This document shows positions 19,295 through 29,393 of a DNA stretch of 64,000 nucleotides, one piece after another. Position numbers and translations under genes: made by a program. A model generated the notes under the pieces. The model saw only the letters and a list, made by a program, of their open reading frames with translations. It had not been told where the DNA came from and did no database searches. Source of the DNA: CAVZRC01 sp963777695 (GTDB lineage Bacteria > Planctomycetota > Planctomycetia > Isosphaerales > Isosphaeraceae); assembly GCA_963777695.1 (NCBI GenBank), contig CAVZRC010000001.1, positions 310,001 through 374,000 of the forward strand, in the 5' to 3' direction. Every line of letters begins with the position of its first letter. Within the stretch, counting starts at the first letter, position 1.

Positions 19295-20703
19295 TCACCT
19301 CGCCTTCGTGTCGGGCCCGGGCGGTGTCTTGCTCGGCTCGGGATCCATGCCTGGGAGACGGGAGACCTTGCTGGTGAAGCGCCGGTCGATGTTCGACGCG
19401 GCCGACTCCTCACGGATGTATTTCTCCAGGGGCACTTCGGTCGCCTTGACCTCCTGGCCCTCCCGGACGAGTTGGATGCCCTCGACGACGACCTTCTGGC
19501 CCGACTCGAGCCCGGACTCGAGCACGCGGAGGCCCTGGTAGACATCCACCGGTTTGACGGGGACCACGAGCACCTTCTGATCCGCGCCGACGACGAAGAC
19601 CCGCGACCCCTCCTGCCCCGCGATCACCGATTGCTCCGGCACCACCACGGCGTCGACATACTCGCCGACGATCATGCCAGCCCGGATGTAGAGGCCGGGC
19701 AGGAGCGAATTGTCGGGGTTCGCGACCTCGGCGCGCATCAGGAACGTCGAGGTGGTGTTATCGACCACATTGTCGATGAAGATCGCCTTGCCGAGATGCG
19801 GGTGTTTGCGATCGCCCTCGATGGTCAATTCGACCTTCAGGCCCTTGGCGAGCAGGGTGGTCGCCAGCGGGAGATAGCGGGCGGGAGGGCGGAAGTCCAA
19901 TCCCATCGGGTCGAGCTGCTGGATGGTGACCAGCTCGGTCGCCCCGCCGTCGCCGACCAGGCTACCGACCTTGACCTTGAGCTCTCCGATCCGCCCGTTG
20001 ATATGGGCATACATCCGGCAATAGCCCAGGTTCAGCCGGGCATCTTCGAGGGCGGCCTTGGCCTTCTCCATGTCCGCCCTGGCGCGGTCGATGTCGATCC
20101 TGTATCCGGCGACGGCCTGCTCGTGGTTCGCCAGATCGGCCTGGACCTGGGCCTCGCTCTTCTTGCGCTGGGCCTCGGCCTTGTCGTAATCTTCCTGGGA
20201 TCCCGCCTTCCGAGACAGGAGGCTCTTCGCCCGGCGTTCCTCGACCAGGTCGAGGAGGAGCTGGGCGCGATCCAGCTCCAACTGGGCCTTGGCGATCTCG
20301 ACGGCCTTCGAGGCGGTGGCCTTGCGGAGCGCGGCCTCGGCCGCGTCGAGCTGGGCCTTGGCCTGATCGAGCTGGAGCTGGAACGGCGGCTCATCGATGA
20401 CCAGCAGGAGCTGACCGGCCTTGACCAGGCCGCCGTCCTGGAAGTGCTTCTCCTTGAGGAAGCCCTTGACGCGGGCGCGGATCGTCTCGTCCTCGAGCGC
20501 CCGCGTCGTTCCGATCGGGTTCACGATGATCGGCATCGTCTTTCGGAGCGATTCGACGACCTTGACAATCGGCGCGGTCGGGCGCGCTTCGGCTCGACCT
20601 TCGCACAGCCGGCGAGTCCCGCCGCGAAGATCGCCACCCGGACGGTCGCGAGCACGAATCGCTTTCCTGAATACCTTGGAGGCGGACCGGTCGCTGGCAT
20701 CAT
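19295..20703 (-). CDS. RND efflux periplasmic adaptor (membrane fusion) lipoprotein, frameshifted
   Basis: Bridges the RND pump to an outer-membrane channel. The N-terminus has a lipobox (FAAGLAGC), and the body shows the biotinyl-lipoyl half motif, a long coiled coil (about 90 residues rich in Lys, Ala, Glu and Gln, LQLDQAKAQLDAAEAALRK and on), then the beta-barrel domain (FLMRAEVANPDNSLLPGLY). The signal region and the body are in different frames; the change is near 20586, where one C appears lost in a C run, so the longest open frame begins only at 20536. It overlaps nothing but is 8 bp from the pump gene, one operon. Confidence 0.9.
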
Positions 20704-20905
20704 GGAATTGGATCTTCGATAGGGTCGCGAACGAGGTGGCCGATCGGCGATCGATCGGGCGTCCACCCTCGGATCCCGCTCGAGTCGACAGACCCGGACC
20801 GCGCGGGATGCCCCGATACTCTAGTCCATGAGTCGTGGAGAGTTCCAGTGTGGCGGCATCCGATTTACGCGCGATCTGGCGAGACGAACGCCCACCTTGC
20901 GGATC

Positions 20906-21883
20906 TTATCGGAGTTCGGGAGCGGTTCGCGCCACGCCCCAGCCGGGCAATGTGACCGGCTCCTGGCCGGGTTGCGGGGGTTCGACCAGCTTGCCGTAGA
21001 GGTCGGGGCGTCGTGCTCGCAGATAGCGCCGGCCGGAGGATTGCTCGGTCTTCTCGGGTGTGAGGAGGGCCACGACGACATCGTCGCCCAGCGCCCGGCT
21101 CTCGACGAGGACTTCGCCAAACGGGTCGAGGATCATGGCCAGGCCCGGCTTGATGCTGTCGTCGTCGAGTCCGACGGGATTGGTGAAGACGGCATAGACG
21201 CCGTTCTCCCAGGCGCGCGTCGGCAGCCATCGCATCAGCCAACCTCGGCCCTTCGGGCCCTGGAATTCGAGTTGCAACCGTACCGGGTCGCGATCGCGAT
21301 TCTCCCACAATGCCCGGTCGACGATCCCTCGCCCCGGCATCGTCGAGGGCAAGCAGCCTGTCACGTGGGGCATGAAGATCACCTCGGCGCCCATCATCGT
21401 CGTGATGCGGACGTTCTCCGGCAGATTGTTGTCGTAGCAGATCAGGAAGCCGGCCTTGATGCCGCGGAGCTCGATGACTTTGTACGAATCGCCGGGTGTC
21501 AGGGCGGGGTTGATGAACGTGTGCAGTTTTCGATACTTCGTGATGAATCCCTCCGGCCCGACGGTCGCGTAGCAATTGTGGAGCGTCCCCGACGGGTCCG
21601 ACTCGACGAGCCCGGCCATCACCACGACATCATACCTCTGCGCGATGGCTTCGAGCGCGCGGACCGACGGGCCTCCGGGCACCGGCTCCGCCACCGCGGC
21701 GAGCTCGGCGCGGTCCAGGTGCTGGAGGAAGGTATAGCCCGAGATCGCACACTCGTGGAAGCTGACGAACTCGGCCCCCTGCTCGACCGCCTGCCGCGTC
21801 AATGCGTCGATCCGAGAGAGGTTGTACGCCTTGTCGTTGTTGCGATGCTCGAACTGGGCGGCGGCAATCCGGATGTCTCGCAC
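20906..21883 (-). CDS. Carbon-nitrogen hydrolase (nitrilase superfamily)
   Basis: Cytosolic amidase or nitrilase of 325 residues. The catalytic triad is visible: Glu44 in FVSFHECAISGY, Lys119 in TKYRKLHTF and Cys149 in GFLICYDNNLPE. The arrangement and the acidic patch after the cysteine fit an aliphatic or N-carbamoyl amidase type, but the substrate cannot be read from the sequence. It lies alone on the minus strand about 200 bp from the efflux operon. It ends with a poorly conserved Pro/Gly-rich tail. Confidence 0.9.
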   Translation of the reverse strand: MRDIRIAAAQFEHRNNDKAYNLSRIDALTRQAVEQGAEFVSFHECAISGYTFLQHLDRAELAAVAEPVPGGPSVRALEAIAQRYDVVVMAGLVESDPSGTLHNCYATVGPEGFITKYRKLHTFINPALTPGDSYKVIELRGIKAGFLICYDNNLPENVRITTMMGAEVIFMPHVTGCLPSTMPGRGIVDRALWENRDRDPVRLQLEFQGPKGRGWLMRWLPTRAWENGVYAVFTNPVGLDDDSIKPGLAMILDPFGEVLVESRALGDDVVVALLTPEKTEQSSGRRYLRARRPDLYGKLVEPPQPGQEPVTLPGWGVARTAPELR

Positions 21884-22194
21884 GGTCGCGTTCCTTCAGT
21901 GGAGATGGAATCCTCATGGTCTAGGAAGATCGAGCAGGACCGGGATTATACTCGTCATGTGAATCGGCCGCTGAGCGGCGCACTCCCCAAGACTTGAGTC
22001 GCTGGCCACCCGAACTCTCGACCAGTGCAGGAGATAAAGAATTCGGCAAAACCAAGATTTTCGCGAGGCGGACCACGTTGAGAGGCCGTGACGAGCGAAA
22101 ATCGGGAAGAAAGCAATCCGATAGGTGGATCTGTTCACTCCCTGGATTCCCACGTCGTCTAGTGATGGCTCAAGGCATCATGCGTTAAGAACTC
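21884..22194. other. 311-bp intergenic region
   Basis: Lies between two minus-strand genes and should contain the promoter of the amidase gene and the 3' end region of the Imm1-like gene. No gene, repeat or clear hairpin was found. Confidence 0.5.
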
Positions 22195-22647
22195 TCACTC
22201 CTCCTCCCACCGGATGTTATCGGGCAGTGGAAGACCCTTCGATTGCACGAAACGACGCACCGCCTCCAGGGCATCTTCCGGCGGAATGAGACTACGTCGC
22301 CGGAACTCCGTGTGATGTCCCTGAAGGTAGAAATCCTCCCCGCCGCGGGCGTTCTCGTTTCCAAGGCTCGTGAAGTAGGGCGGGTCGAGATCCTGGGCAA
22401 TGTAGGTCAGGACGCTGAAAGGGCGCCCCAAGCCTATCGTCAACTGGTCTCCATCCTGGCGAAGTACCGTAGCGAGAGGGGGAACGTCGGGGTCGCTGGC
22501 TTCCGCGATCCGTCGCAAGGCCTCTTCAAGGTCTGCGATGGAATGGACCTCGAACTTCTCCGCTTCATCCTGTCCGGTGATCGTTGCCAGTGGGTCCATG
22601 ACGGTCTCCAATAGCGTTTCTGAATAGATGGCCATCTTGGTGGCCAA
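22195..22647 (-). CDS. Imm1-like immunity protein
   Basis: A 150-residue protein matching the pattern of the Imm1 family of polymorphic-toxin immunity proteins: LGRPFSVLTYI, DPPYFTSLGNENARGG, FYLQGHHTEF with a conserved His-Glu, PPEDALEAVRRFV and the C-terminal NIRWEEE (the IxWE signature). Imm1 proteins protect producers or bystanders from nucleic-acid-targeting toxin domains. No toxin gene is adjacent, so it is an orphan immunity gene, which is common. The family call is from memory of the motif pattern and is moderate to good. Confidence 0.7.
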   Translation of the reverse strand: MATKMAIYSETLLETVMDPLATITGQDEAEKFEVHSIADLEEALRRIAEASDPDVPPLATVLRQDGDQLTIGLGRPFSVLTYIAQDLDPPYFTSLGNENARGGEDFYLQGHHTEFRRRSLIPPEDALEAVRRFVQSKGLPLPDNIRWEEE

Positions 22648-22729
22648 TATCGCGACTCAGGACAATGGGCGTGTCGTGGAGGATTACAATCCTGATCCCA
22701 TCGTTTCCTCATGGGCCTCTCCTTCACCC

Positions 22730-25700
22730 TCAGTTTGCACCGGCCATCCTGCGGTACTCATCCTGCGCCCTCCGGAACAGCGTCTCGACGGTCCGACGAT
22801 CCTCAATGCTCGCGTAACGGTTGCGGGCCGCGACGACCCGAAACATCTGCTCGATCCAGCCGACGAAGTACTCGGCATCCTGCCGGCTCGCGATGCTCTG
22901 GCCGGCCACCTTGACGTAGATGGGACTCGTGTGGGCCCAGACGGGCCCGTCGAAGATGCTCGGATGGTCGGGGCCGCGCAGGCGCAGGGCGACCCAGCCA
23001 CTGCGTGCGATCGGCAGCGCGACGTCGAGGCGTCTGACGCGTAGACCGGCCGCATCGCCCCCGGCGATGACTTCGCTCGCCGCCACCTTGCCGTTGACGA
23101 TCACCTCGATCGTGTGGAACGGCACATAGCTCTCCACCGTCGCGGCGACGCGGACGTTGCCCGCTGTCGCGAGTTCACACGTCTCGCCGAGACCCTTGCC
23201 ATCAACTTCTAGAGTCGGGATCGGGCCGTTCGTGACGAAACTCCGCCCGCCCTTCAACCCGTGGAGCCAACTTCGCATCGCGAACGGCCCGGCCGTCTTC
23301 ACGTAGACCCGATCGCCGCCCATTGGATCGGTCAACCGGTCCAGCAATGCGTCCGTACCGACACACGCCGAGAGCTTCAGCCCGCAATTCAGCAGCCGGT
23401 ACCACAGTTCCGCCGAGCGTTCCTCATCGCTGTTGTAGGACATCAGATCGACCGCATGGACCACGCCGAGGACGGCGTCGATCGGCAGTTCGCGTGCCGC
23501 GCCGCTGGGTTTCGCCGGGTCTCGATCGAACGGAAACGGCTCGCCGGTGAACAGGGGATGGCCGTAGGTGACGACGCCCCCGCGGCGGGTCGCCTCCGCG
23601 GCCATGACGTAGTTCGCGGGGAAGTCGTGGTGGTTCGGCGTCCCGTCGAAACCCGTGTATTGCGGCTCGACCAGCCGGTCGATTCCGAAGAATTGCATAT
23701 GTCCGTAGATCGTGCTCCGCATCTCCTCGCCGAAGACGAGGAGTTGTCGATCCGTCGAGGCGGCGTGCGGCCTGCCGGTGATCAACTCGGCATCGCGGAC
23801 ATCATCGCCGACATTGTTCGACGCGCAGAGATTCACATAGTTGACGCCCTCCGCCCGGGCCGCGACCAGGGCGTCCGCGACCGACACTTCGATCGGGCCG
23901 CCCGTATGGAGGTGTACGTGCGAGTCGCCCGAGTACCAACCGCGCGCCGCCATGTCGATCCAGCGTTGCATCGGCACCGTCAGTTCGGCGTTCGTCCCGG
24001 CATCGACGGCGATCGTTTGTGGGATCGTCTCGATGCCGCCGCTGACATCCATCCGCACGCGTCCCGGTGCCAGCTCCAGGTCGAATGAGCCATCCGCGTA
24101 GAAATAGGGCTCGTCACGCTTCGTCCTGCGGATCGCGGCGCCGGTCGGCCCGTACGGCTTGTGATCGCTGCCGGCGACGCCGACACGTACGGCCGCCGGC
24201 GCGTTATTGCGAAGCAGTCTCACGTGGACTTTTCGTCGGGGATCGGCGTCGAACTCGGAATCGCCGAGGACCAGGCGGAAGATCGTGCCCTCGTAGCCGA
24301 CGAGCAGCAGCTCTCCCTCGGAGTCGACGCCGAACGAGGCGATCTTCTGGGGCGACTCGCCGATCTGTCGCACCCGGATCAATTGGCGATTGGCTTGAGT
24401 CAGGGCCCAGATCCGCCTCGACTCGAAGTCGCCGAAGAGGTAGGTGCCACGATATGAGGCGTTGCGCTTGCCTCGATAGACATAGCCGCCCGTCACGGAT
24501 ACGCCGTACTTGCGGCGATAGGCCATCACGGGCGGCGTGTAAGTCTGGCCGCCCCGGCGGTATCGGTCCGAGAATTTCGTGAAGCCTTCGTAGACATTCC
24601 AGCCGTGGTTCTCGCCGGCGCGGACGATCGAGACTTCCTCGAACAGATTCTGGCCGACATCGCCGACCCACAGGTCATTCGTGACCGGATCGAAGCTGAA
24701 CCGCCACGGCATGCGAAAGCCGGAGGCCCAGATCTCCGGACGGATCGGAGGGGCGGAGTTCCGATGAGGATTCGACTCGGGGATCGCATAAGGCTTGCCG
24801 CCCTCCTTGCGGTCGACGTCGATGCGCAGGATGGCTCCGGTCAACCGGCTCAAGTCCTGGCCGTGCCCTTCGGGGTCTTCCTGCGGGCCGGCATCGCCCG
24901 CGCCGATATACAAGTATCCGTCCGGGCCGAATGCCAGCATGCCGCCCCAGTGCAGGTCGGTGTCCTGATGGATCTGCAACAATCGCCGGGAGGGGATGCC
25001 CGCGTCGCGCCGCAGGTCGGCGGCCGCCCGACGCTCGACGATCACCGGCGAGAAGAAACTGCCTTGATTGCGGACGTGGTAGTTGACGTAGTACTTGCGA
25101 TTCTCGAGGAACCGCGGATGGAATGCGACGCACACCACGCCCTCGAAGTCGCCGGTCGTCGCCTCGTCGCTCAGGTCGGCGAACAATTCCTTGCGATGAC
25201 CGCGTTCGCCCTCTTCGAGCCTCCAGATCTTTCGCGCCTTCTGCTCGACGACAAGGAACGCGCCGGGACTCGCCGGTATCGCGATGATCCAGACGGGATG
25301 ATCGAACCGCATCTGGTCTCCGTGCAGCGGCACGAGCCTGATGGGTTTCTCGACGCTCGGAATCTCGCTCGGCATTCCCGTCAGCCTCATCTCGCCTTCG
25401 GGTTGCTTCAACGTCTTGAGATGAGCGATCAAGTCCGCGAATTGATCGGCCTTCATGGTCTTGTGCAGTCCGGCGGGCATCAATGAGGCTCCCGTCCGCT
25501 GCTCCTGCTCGATCTCGGCGAGGGGCAGTCGTACCGGCTTGCCCTCGGCGTCCAGCAATTCGAGTTCCTTCTCGGTCCGTTTGCGCAGGACGCCCGCGTA
25601 TACCTTGCCATCCTTCGTCGTCGCGACGATCGTGCCGAAATCGGGATGGATCGTCGCATTCGGTTCCAGCACCGATTGGATCAGTTGCTCGCGCCCGTAT

Positions 25701-25945
25701 TTGTCGCCGATGGCTCGCAGGTCCGGCCCCGCACGACGCTCATCATCCGTGACGACATGACACTTCTGGCATCCCACGGTTGCCGATTCGAACAGGATCC
25801 TGCCTCGCTTCGGATCCCCGCCGTTGAGCGCGGCCTGTCGATACTTCGCCAGTTCAGCCCTATCGTCGGGTTGGCCGCGAAGCGGATCCGTCAGACAAGC
25901 GATCAGTGGAAGGCAAAGGCCAAACGCGAGATAGATTCGATGCAT
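22730..25945 (-). CDS. Cytochrome c / sugar dehydrogenase propeller / CehA-like metallohydrolase fusion
   Basis: A 1071-residue exported protein with three parts. Residues 1-24 are a signal peptide. A c-type heme site CQKCH (59-63) sits in a short cytochrome-like domain with a Planctomycete-type PNATIHPDF segment. Residues about 205-560 form a glucose/sorbosone dehydrogenase-like beta-propeller (VVCVAFHPRF, LHWGGMLAFGPDGYLYIGAGD, NHGWNVYEG). Residues about 665-930 contain a PHP-type metal-binding motif SGDSHVHLH (His676, 678, 680) and further His residues, as in CehA/McbA metallohydrolases. The cytochrome could accept electrons from the propeller. Whether all domains are active is not known. 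It is a single uninterrupted frame. Confidence 0.85.
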   Translation of the reverse strand: MHRIYLAFGLCLPLIACLTDPLRGQPDDRAELAKYRQAALNGGDPKRGRILFESATVGCQKCHVVTDDERRAGPDLRAIGDKYGREQLIQSVLEPNATIHPDFGTIVATTKDGKVYAGVLRKRTEKELELLDAEGKPVRLPLAEIEQEQRTGASLMPAGLHKTMKADQFADLIAHLKTLKQPEGEMRLTGMPSEIPSVEKPIRLVPLHGDQMRFDHPVWIIAIPASPGAFLVVEQKARKIWRLEEGERGHRKELFADLSDEATTGDFEGVVCVAFHPRFLENRKYYVNYHVRNQGSFFSPVIVERRAAADLRRDAGIPSRRLLQIHQDTDLHWGGMLAFGPDGYLYIGAGDAGPQEDPEGHGQDLSRLTGAILRIDVDRKEGGKPYAIPESNPHRNSAPPIRPEIWASGFRMPWRFSFDPVTNDLWVGDVGQNLFEEVSIVRAGENHGWNVYEGFTKFSDRYRRGGQTYTPPVMAYRRKYGVSVTGGYVYRGKRNASYRGTYLFGDFESRRIWALTQANRQLIRVRQIGESPQKIASFGVDSEGELLLVGYEGTIFRLVLGDSEFDADPRRKVHVRLLRNNAPAAVRVGVAGSDHKPYGPTGAAIRRTKRDEPYFYADGSFDLELAPGRVRMDVSGGIETIPQTIAVDAGTNAELTVPMQRWIDMAARGWYSGDSHVHLHTGGPIEVSVADALVAARAEGVNYVNLCASNNVGDDVRDAELITGRPHAASTDRQLLVFGEEMRSTIYGHMQFFGIDRLVEPQYTGFDGTPNHHDFPANYVMAAEATRRGGVVTYGHPLFTGEPFPFDRDPAKPSGAARELPIDAVLGVVHAVDLMSYNSDEERSAELWYRLLNCGLKLSACVGTDALLDRLTDPMGGDRVYVKTAGPFAMRSWLHGLKGGRSFVTNGPIPTLEVDGKGLGETCELATAGNVRVAATVESYVPFHTIEVIVNGKVAASEVIAGGDAAGLRVRRLDVALPIARSGWVALRLRGPDHPSIFDGPVWAHTSPIYVKVAGQSIASRQDAEYFVGWIEQMFRVVAARNRYASIEDRRTVETLFRRAQDEYRRMAGAN

Positions 25946-26190
25946 AAGTTGAGTCCCGGGCTAGGAAGCCTCGCGCATGCGCGGAAACTGGGGAGCAAAG
26001 CGATCCGATTGAGCCCGAGGAATACCAGGCGGAGTCGGTGGCCAAGACGCGTTGGACAATCGATCGCGGCCAGGGGTCGATCCCGTCCGTCGATCTGATG
26101 CGAGATCGGGCCGCATGCCGATTCTAACAGGACGCCCGATCATGCGGACGTCGAATCCTTGCCGACGCCGGAGAACATGAGGGAGGGACG

Positions 26191-27063
26191 ATGCAGGACT
26201 ACGACAAGAGCAGCAAGTATCTGATCCAGCACCATGGCGGCTCCATCCTGCGCCTGGCCGGAGTCGACGACATCCTCTCATGGAAGCCGCTCCAGGCCGA
26301 GCTGGTTCAGGCCCGACAACTCCCCGATGGCGTGCTCGAAGCCCGGAGTCCCGGCCTGACCGAGCCGGATATCTTCATCCTGGAGATCGCCACCTATCCC
26401 GACCAGCGGGTCCCATCCCAGGTGGCCCGCGACACAGCGCTCTCCTTCCTGATCCGTCATGTCGTGCCGGAAGTCATCGTCCTCTTCCTCCACGAGAAGG
26501 GGAAGGTACCCGCGGACAACTCGGTGGAATTGCGGAGCCGACGCGGCCTGACGAAATGGGACCTCTCCTGGAAAGCCGTCAAGCTTTGGGAGGTGCCGGC
26601 CGAGGACCTGCTGGCCATGGGCGATGTGGGCCTGATCCCGTGGGTCCCCCTGGCCAAGTACGGCGATGATCCCGAACGGATCATCGGCCGTTGTCGCGCC
26701 CAGATCGACGCCGTCCCGGAGTCGTCCGACAAGGAAAACCTGCTGGCCGTGACGCAAATCTTGCTGGGTTTGCGTTACAATGAGAAGACGTTGCGGGACA
26801 AGCTTCGTGGATTGTTGGGAGGTTACAAGGTCATGATCGAATCGCCGGTCTATCAAGAGATCGTCGAGGAATCCCGACGTGAAGGCGAGATCAAAGCGAG
26901 TCAGCGGGCCATACTCAATTTCCTCGAGGCCCGGTTCGGGGCCGACGCGCAGGCATTGGAGGTCGAGTTGAAGGCCGTCGAATTCGACCGCCTCATGGAG
27001 TTGATCAAATTTGCCGGGAAGTGTCCCGACCTTGCATCGTTCCGCGAGCGATTGTTGTCTTGA
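26191..27063 (+). CDS. Rpn/YhgA-like PD-(D/E)XK nuclease family protein
   Basis: About 290 residues. Proteins of this type carry a PD-(D/E)XK nuclease-like N-terminal half and were formerly annotated as putative transposases. Here DIFILEIATYPDQRVPSQV gives the Asp/Glu strand of that fold (the usual ExK is seen as EIA, so the Lys is not preserved), and VIVLFLHEKGKVPA follows. The C-terminus (SPVYQEIVEESRREGEIKASQRAIL...) is a helical tail that is duplicated downstream. ATG 26191 follows GAGGGAGGGACG, a strong ribosome site. Confidence 0.75.
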   Translation: MQDYDKSSKYLIQHHGGSILRLAGVDDILSWKPLQAELVQARQLPDGVLEARSPGLTEPDIFILEIATYPDQRVPSQVARDTALSFLIRHVVPEVIVLFLHEKGKVPADNSVELRSRRGLTKWDLSWKAVKLWEVPAEDLLAMGDVGLIPWVPLAKYGDDPERIIGRCRAQIDAVPESSDKENLLAVTQILLGLRYNEKTLRDKLRGLLGGYKVMIESPVYQEIVEESRREGEIKASQRAILNFLEARFGADAQALEVELKAVEFDRLMELIKFAGKCPDLASFRERLLS

Positions 27064-27360
27064 GCCGGGAGGTCACAAGGCCATGAAAGAATCGCCGGTC
27101 TATCAGGAAATCGTCGAGGAGGCCCGACGTGAGGGCGCGATCAATGCGAGGCGGGAGGTCATACTTATTCTCCTTGAGGCCCAGTTCGGGGCCGCGGCGC
27201 AGGCATTGGAGGTCGAGCTGAAGGCGGTCGAATTCGACCGCCTCCGCGAGTTGATCAAGTTTGCCGCGAAGTGTCCCGACCTTCCAGCGTTCCGCGAGCG
27301 ATTGCTGTCTTGAGCCGAGCGGTTGCAGGGCCGTGATCGAAACGCCCGGGCTTCCGGTAA
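26816..27360. repeat. 250-bp tandem duplication with a short third copy
   Basis: The segment around the ATG at 26833 recurs around 27083 and again, weakly, around GTG 27333: each start is 250 bp from the last. Copies 1 and 2 are closely related throughout. Copy 3 keeps about 45 bases of similarity (TGAGCCG...GGCCGTGATCGAAACG) and then runs into the 3' end of the gene on the opposite strand. The spacing is not a multiple of three. Confidence 0.75.
27083..27313 (+). CDS. Tail-only duplicate of the Rpn-like protein
   Basis: A 76-residue protein almost identical in pattern to the last 76 residues of the preceding gene: MKESPVYQEIVEEARREG..., ALEVELKAVEFDRL, and CPDLPAFRERLLS. The unit is displaced by exactly 250 bp, so it lies in a different frame and has its own ATG at 27083, with GGGAGG upstream. 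It lacks the nuclease half, so it is probably a remnant, although a separately made tail could interact with the full protein. Confidence 0.6.
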   Translation: MKESPVYQEIVEEARREGAINARREVILILLEAQFGAAAQALEVELKAVEFDRLRELIKFAAKCPDLPAFRERLLS

Positions 27361-27364
27361 TCCG

Positions 27365-29205
27365 CTACGCCTCGGCCGCCTCCTGCCGGCCGGTGGCCCG
27401 TGGCGATGCAGGTTTCCAACTCTCGAGCATCGGGACGCCCACGAGCCAGGCCAGCCATCTCGATATCGATCGCGGCCAGATGCCGGCTTTCTTCAGGCTG
27501 ATCGTCATGGCGATCAGGAAGAAGATCATTCCCAATGCGATCTGGTCGAGGCCGACGACCACCTTGCGGAGCTGTGGGTAGACTTCGAGGCCGTAATGCG
27601 CCATCCAGCCGGCCGCGCTGACCGCTCCGCTACGGAGGTACAGGAGATCCTTGAACGGGTAACTGTAGGACCAGGCCCAGGCGGCCATCAGGAGCGGATA
27701 CCAGTCGATCAGCTCCGGCGGCATCGTTCGCCAGATCATCGGGTGGCCGGTCGATGCGTCCAATCCGAGCACGAGCAACGCCACAGCGCCGGAGCGTCGG
27801 GCCAGTCGGCCCAAACCGTCGTCGAAGAGCGTGCCGAGGATCAGCAACGCGGCGACGCCCAGGTGGAGCTGGATCGGCCAGATGTCCGCGATCGTCCGGA
27901 CATCCCCGATCCGCGCGCGGTCGCGGCGACGAGGAATCCCGAGGCGAGGGCTCCCCGCAACGAAGAGTGACGCCGCCAGGCGGCGACCGCCAGCACCAAC
28001 CCCGCCCCGGCCATTGGCAGTGCGCGGGGCGAAACGAGGCCGTCGAGATCGATCGTCCTCGGTCCGACCACCGCCAGTCCGGCGAGCCCGATGGCCGTCA
28101 ACTCCCACGCCCTCGGCACGCGTCGCCAGGACGCATACGCCGGGAACAGCGTCGCCGCGATCAAAGTCAGGTAGGCTGGCGAGCCACCGAGCGTCCTGAT
28201 GAACATCTCCAGGAAGTGTCCATAGACCGGATTCTTGCCCTGCGACATCATGGCCAGGTAGACCAGCCCCATCGGCAGGGTGGACGCGGCGATCGTGATC
28301 CCTCGCCGGCCGGAGACGATCCCAATCTCGAGCCAGACCAGGCAGACCGCCAATCCGATCGGCACCAGGAAATACGGCCCGAAGATCGTGCGGCTCCCTT
28401 CCACATAGTGGAACGAGACGCACATCGTCATGCAGCGGACGCAAACGCCGCCCACCAGCACGACGAACAGGGCCCACGGATACATCGGCCATCGCCAGGG
28501 GCTGCCGTTCTTGTCGAGATAAGTTCGCCCGCGCCGCGCCGCCGGGACCAGCGTCGTGACGGCCAGGGCGGCTATCGGCGAGAAGCCGAACAAGGCCCAC
28601 TGCAAGGCCGGGTTCTCCGGGTCGCCAAGCATCGGGATCAGCGCGACCGGATACAGGAACACCAGGGCCAGCATCGCGTAATAACCCAGGCGGTAAGAGC
28701 CTGGCAGCCGGAGCTGGATCGTGTGCAGGACGCATTCGGTCACCGCGAAGGCAAACAGGAACCCAGCGAAGTAGCCCAACGCCCCCTTGGTCGGATTGGC
28801 GGCCATGGTGTCGTCGCAGCTCATCGCGATCGCCAGGAACATCATCACGATCAGGACCAGCAGGCTACGCAGGTCGTCCCAGAGCCGCCCCACCCGGATC
28901 AGGACGCAGGCGGTCGTTGCCAGGAGCAGCGTGTATCCCGCCAGGCTCATCGTCAAGGCCCAGGACTGTGCGGCCGGCCCGCCGGCGCCGAATGACATCC
29001 GCAAGCCGACGAAGACCAAGTCGGCGCTCAGGATGTAGAAGGGATTGCTTGTGTAGAGGAAGCGGACCAGGCCCTTCGCGGGCCGAGCCAATGCGGCACG
29101 GCTCGAATCGCGAGGGGCCGGTCTTCGCTCCCCCGCAGATGGGCCTGTGCCCGCGTTCGCCTCGCGATCGAGAAGCCCCCGCCGAGGATCGCCCGAAGCC
29201 TCCAT
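27365..29205 (-). CDS. Large polytopic membrane protein, frameshifted
   Basis: About 613 codons with 12 or more hydrophobic helices (for example SLLVLIVMMFLAIAMS, YFAGFLFAFAVTECVL, LGYYAMLALVFLYPVAL, PWALFVVLVGGVCV) and a C-terminal soluble end. The N-terminal part, to about AATARGSGMS, and the C-terminal part, from ADIWPIQLHLGVAALLIL, are in different frames; the change lies near 27900, consistent with one missing base. No transporter or transferase motif is recognised; the hydrophobic pattern would fit an integral-membrane domain of a polymer or lipid system, but that is a guess. Confidence 0.6.
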
Positions 29206-29393
29206 GGTCTACCCCCCTCAACGCTCGTCTGATGATGCGCCAATGGGCGCGATGTGGAAACTGATCCCTCCGCCCTCGTGATGTCGGCCCGACGATCGAG
29301 AAGGGTTCGGGCCAGCGAGGCGAAGTCGTTCCTTCGATTATGAGGGCCTTTGACAATTGTCGCAAGGGCGAGATGCGGGGTGTGCGAGGCCAT

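Noticed and set aside
16989..19541. An 850-codon open frame on the plus strand
   Set aside because: It lies antisense to the RND pump and adaptor genes, is rich in Asp, Arg and His with no family pattern, and arises from the high GC content.
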